Below are positions 25,499-27,729 of a stretch of 27,729 bases of DNA, in pieces. The stretch is from contig CAJFNB010000018.1 of NCBI GenBank assembly GCA_904393845.1, positions 1 to 27,729 on the forward strand, in the 5' to 3' direction. How positions within the stretch are numbered: position 1 is the stretch's first letter; each line of letters opens with the position of its first letter. The notes under the pieces are model-generated. The model searched no databases and had not been told where the DNA came from. It saw only the letters and a program-made list of their open reading frames with translations. Source of the stretch: Alloclostridium intestinigallinarum (lineage in GTDB: Bacteria; Bacillota; Clostridia; Christensenellales; UBA3700). The position numbers were made by a program, and so were the translations under genes.

Positions 25499-25947
25499 CA
25501 GAAGATTATCTCCCCGTTGATTGCCGCAAACTTATCCTTGCAGTAGTAGTCGTAATCTACGCCGGAGATGTTGTCTTCGAAACGCTGGGGATCCCAAAGT
25601 TCTATCTTGTTCCCCATACCCACGAAAATCACGTCCCTGCCGAGAGCCGCCTTTTCTTTCAGATCGGCGGGAAGCGTGAACCTGCCCTGACTGTCTTCCG
25701 CCAAAGGAGCGGTGTTGCCCATGATAACACGGGCGGCGCGGAGAGCGGGCGTATCGGCTACGGTTATCATCGTGCCCAGGTTCTGCATAAGGGAACCGTA
25801 CTCTTCTTCGGTAATAAAGGAAATGCAGCCGCCGGCAGAATACATTGCATAAATCTGCGTGGTAACGATGGCGTCGCGGAAACGCTGGGGAATCCTCAGT
25901 CTGCCCTTATCGTCAACGTGCAGCGAATACTTGCCGGTGAACAACAT
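25498..25947 (-). CDS. mraZ: Transcriptional regulator MraZ
   Basis: A 149-residue DNA-binding protein that autoregulates the dcw operon. Two tandem SpoVT/AbrB-like (swapped-hairpin) repeats are visible: HVDDKGRLRIPQRFRD near the N terminus and EDSQGRFTLPADLKEKAALG near residue 85-105, each with the conserved D-x-x-x-R core. It is the first gene of the operon, with GGAGGG 7 nt before the ATG, a 24-nt leader and a consensus promoter. Candidate MraZ operator repeats adjoin the -35 box. Confidence 0.97.
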   Translation of the reverse strand: MLFTGKYSLHVDDKGRLRIPQRFRDAIVTTQIYAMYSAGGCISFITEEEYGSLMQNLGTMITVADTPALRAARVIMGNTAPLAEDSQGRFTLPADLKEKAALGRDVIFVGMGNKIELWDPQRFEDNISGVDYDYYCKDKFAAINGEIIF

Positions 25948-25977
25948 TGCCTTACCCTCCTTTTCGTTTGTACTTCA

Positions 25978-26006
25978 ATTATAGGACGGCGGAATCTGTT
26001 TGTCAA
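25978..26006 (-). promoter_or_regulatory. Consensus sigma-A promoter of the dcw operon
   Basis: Perfect -35 TTGACA (26001-26006), 17-bp spacer and perfect -10 TATAAT (25978-25983). The predicted start near 25971 gives a 24-nt leader with GGAGGG. A promoter of this strength would need restraint, which the adjoining repeats may provide. Confidence 0.9.
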
Positions 26007-26008
26007 TA

Positions 26009-26028
26009 GAAATTTCCAATTTTTTCCA
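26009..26028 (-). promoter_or_regulatory. Candidate MraZ operator: TGGAA direct repeats
   Basis: Two minus-strand direct repeats, TGGAAAAAAT (26019-26028) and TGGAAATTTC (26009-26018), lie head to tail with a 10-bp period and end 2 bp before the -35 box. MraZ of E. coli binds TGGG-type repeats of the same 10-bp period upstream of mraZ. A second TGG pair spaced 11 bp lies at 26186-26199. Confidence 0.45.
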
Positions 26029-27564
26029 CAGAAAATGAATATTTTTTCATCAAAAATTTTTCTAAACCCATATTTTGTGTAACACATATGTTCGTACACA
26101 ATTTTAACGGAAAAAACGGCGAAATCATAGGAAAAATTTTGCGTATTATCCCGTGGAAATTTATCCCTAATTTTTTGCAACTTTTCCACTTTTTCTCCAA
26201 AAAATTGCTCGGATTTAGGGGAAAAGTGGGGAATTTAGAAGTTTATTTTCTGAAATCACACGCCCGTTTTCCCTGCCCCGTCAAAGAGTAAATACCGCCC
26301 TTCCCGCCGTCTGATTCTCTCTCCCGACAGGCGTCGTAACAACGGAAAAAGGACTTTCAAACATACGTTCAAAAACGCTTTCGGACTCGTCGACGCACAA
26401 AGCGAATCTGCATATTTATTCATAGTTGATATTGTTTATTCTATAATGCAAAAGCGTGCGGCGTACAAAAATTTTACGTGATCTATATGCACACATTATA
26501 TAATAATTTTATATTTTCAAACGCCTGCGGCAGACATGATAACCGCGCATATACGTAAATGCGTACGATGCGCTTTTATGCGGAGACAACCTGTTCCGGT
26601 GGGAAAAATTCATTCGCCACGGCGTATGCATGCTTCGTTTTCTGCCGTGCGCTCCGCCCTGCCTAGCAATGCCGTGGAGCGGCAATCCGCTTCACGTTCC
26701 CCGAATTATCCGCCGCATACTCCGGCTTAACTCTTCCGTGCGCGCGGCGCGCGCAATAATATATTATATGGACAAAACAGAAACGGCGACTATACTGCGG
26801 CGCAACAATCGCGCGCAAAATAAACTTATATTTTCTAAATGGTTGATAAGAATACGGGCGTGCACGGATTGTGTGCGCGCGGAAGGCGCACGCGAAATTA
26901 TTATAGCAACCGCGCGCACGCATGGAAATTGACGTTATAATACGCGCGTACGTGTAGTTGGTATTTAATTACGCGCTTACGCGTATAGTGATAAAATAAT
27001 GCGCGCCCCCGTATATGTAAAGCATTATACGCGTGCGTGTGAACCGTCTTTTATTATGTACGCACACGCTATACGCTTTTTCAAGACGCGTGCGTGAATT
27101 GTACCCGTAATTGCGTGCGTGCGAATAGGTATTTACTTTGCCCGCCCCCGTATGTGAAAAAGTTTTGCGCCTGCGCGGCGGTATATTATATTCTCCCGTG
27201 TGGAAAAGAGTATTATCATATACACCCGTATATACGGGATATTATAAAAGAGCACGCGCGTTTCACTCCTGATTATCCGCGCCTGCGGATAATATTATCT
27301 TGTCGCACCCGCGGAATAATATTTTGTTATGCACACGCGCCCTTCCCCGTATTTACTAAAGCGTGCGCACGTATCGGTAAAAATACCGCGTATACGGGCA
27401 ATATCCGTATTATGAAAATACCCGCATATACCGTATTATTTTTGCGCGCACATACCCTTCTCTTTTAACGTACGCGCCGCGGTATACGGTACTGCAATGA
27501 CGCGCGCGCAAAGACGTTTGATATATTGCGCATACGCAGCATATGGAAAATATAAAATATCTTG
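26029..27564. other. About 1.5 kb without a credible gene, rich in short palindromes
   Basis: The first 200 bp upstream of mraZ are A/T-rich. From about 26450 the sequence consists of alternating purine-pyrimidine words (CGCGCG, GTGCG, GTATATAC) mixed with TA-rich runs. Open frames here are short, lack Shine-Dalgarno sequences and encode Arg- and Cys-rich products of no recognisable family. Examples of palindromes: CCCGTATATACGGG near 27226-27239 and ATTATCCGC/GCGGATAAT near 27272-27293. A CCCCGTAT word with related flanks recurs at about 27008, 27147 and 27344. No tRNA, CRISPR array or transposase is visible. Confidence 0.6.
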
Positions 27565-27729
27565 TGTGAAAGAGCGATACCAGTACCCGTAGCCAACCTC
27601 AGTAGAACACTTTAATCGTACTGTTTTCGGGCGGCGAGCCGCCGCAGGCTGATTACTCTGCGAAGAAAGCAATTTGGCATTATAGCTTGGTTGCTTCGCA
27701 GATTATCATGGGTGGAGCGCCACGCGCTC
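27565..27729. repeat. Distinct end segment with inverted repeats
   Basis: Composition changes here to ordinary mixed sequence. It contains TCTGCGAAG (27657-27665) paired with CTTCGCAGA (27694-27702), GGCGGC/GCCGCC (27630-27643) and GAGCG/CGCTC at the very end (27715-27729). On the minus strand a frame is open from 27672, but with no ribosome binding site or recognisable product. It could be the edge of an interspersed repeat or a gene fragment. The window edge prevents a decision. Confidence 0.35.

Noticed and set aside
26020..26030. TTTTCCACA as a DnaA box near mraZ
   Set aside because: It has a mismatch to TTATCCACA, stands alone, and is better explained as part of the TGGAA direct repeats; no other origin features are present.
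26630..26932. Open frames of 80-125 codons within the gene-free tract, including 27094-27468
   Set aside because: They have no ribosome binding site, biased Arg/Cys composition from the CG/TA words, and no recognisable product.
27001..27360. CRISPR-like array from recurring CCCCGTAT words
   Set aside because: Copies are degenerate, irregularly spaced (about 140-200 bp) and lack a fixed-length repeat, and no cas genes are near.

Overview
The window is a bacterial chromosome segment in which every supported gene lies on the minus strand. It carries a division and cell wall (dcw) cluster followed downstream by a sporulation sigma-factor cluster. spoIIGA-sigE, sigG, ymxH and an uninterrupted sigK, plus a MurE with the DNPR motif of meso-diaminopimelate enzymes, point to an endospore-forming Firmicute of the class Clostridia. 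Several division proteins (FtsA, the FtsL-slot protein, the FtsZ tail) are divergent, which suggests a poorly studied lineage. I cannot fix the genus from sequence alone.

Layout in the direction of transcription (high to low coordinates): (1) 27729-26029, about 1.7 kb without a credible gene, rich in short palindromes and alternating CG/TA words, with a compositionally different end segment (27565-27729). (2) A consensus sigma-A promoter with TGG direct repeats (25978-26028), then a tight operon mraZ-rsmH-(ftsL-slot protein)-spoVD/ftsI-like PBP-murE-mraY-murD-ftsW/spoVE-murA-ftsQ, closed by a hairpin terminator (14856-14886). murF, murG, murB and murC are not present. (3) ftsA with its own consensus promoter placed so close to the ATG that the mRNA should be nearly leaderless, then ftsZ and a terminator. 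(4) A Spo0A-box-like site, then spoIIGA-sigE, then sigG, whose terminator hairpin also contains the ribosome binding site of ymxH, then nrdR with its own promoter and terminator, then sigK. (5) rnpB (RNase P RNA), with its -35 box inside the 3' end of sigK and a strong terminator. (6) A 2458-residue cyclic beta-1,2-glucan synthase running to the low end of the window.

How it fits together: MurA, MurD, MurE, MraY and FtsW with a class B PBP cover parts of lipid II synthesis, polymerisation and crosslinking. FtsZ, FtsA, FtsQ and the FtsL-slot protein provide the divisome. Spo0A would switch on spoIIGA-sigE. SpoIIGA would process pro-SigE in the mother cell, SigG would act in the forespore and SigK late in the mother cell. 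The PBP carries a cysteine pair matching the redox switch of SpoVD, so the dcw operon is probably also used for asymmetric division and cortex synthesis.
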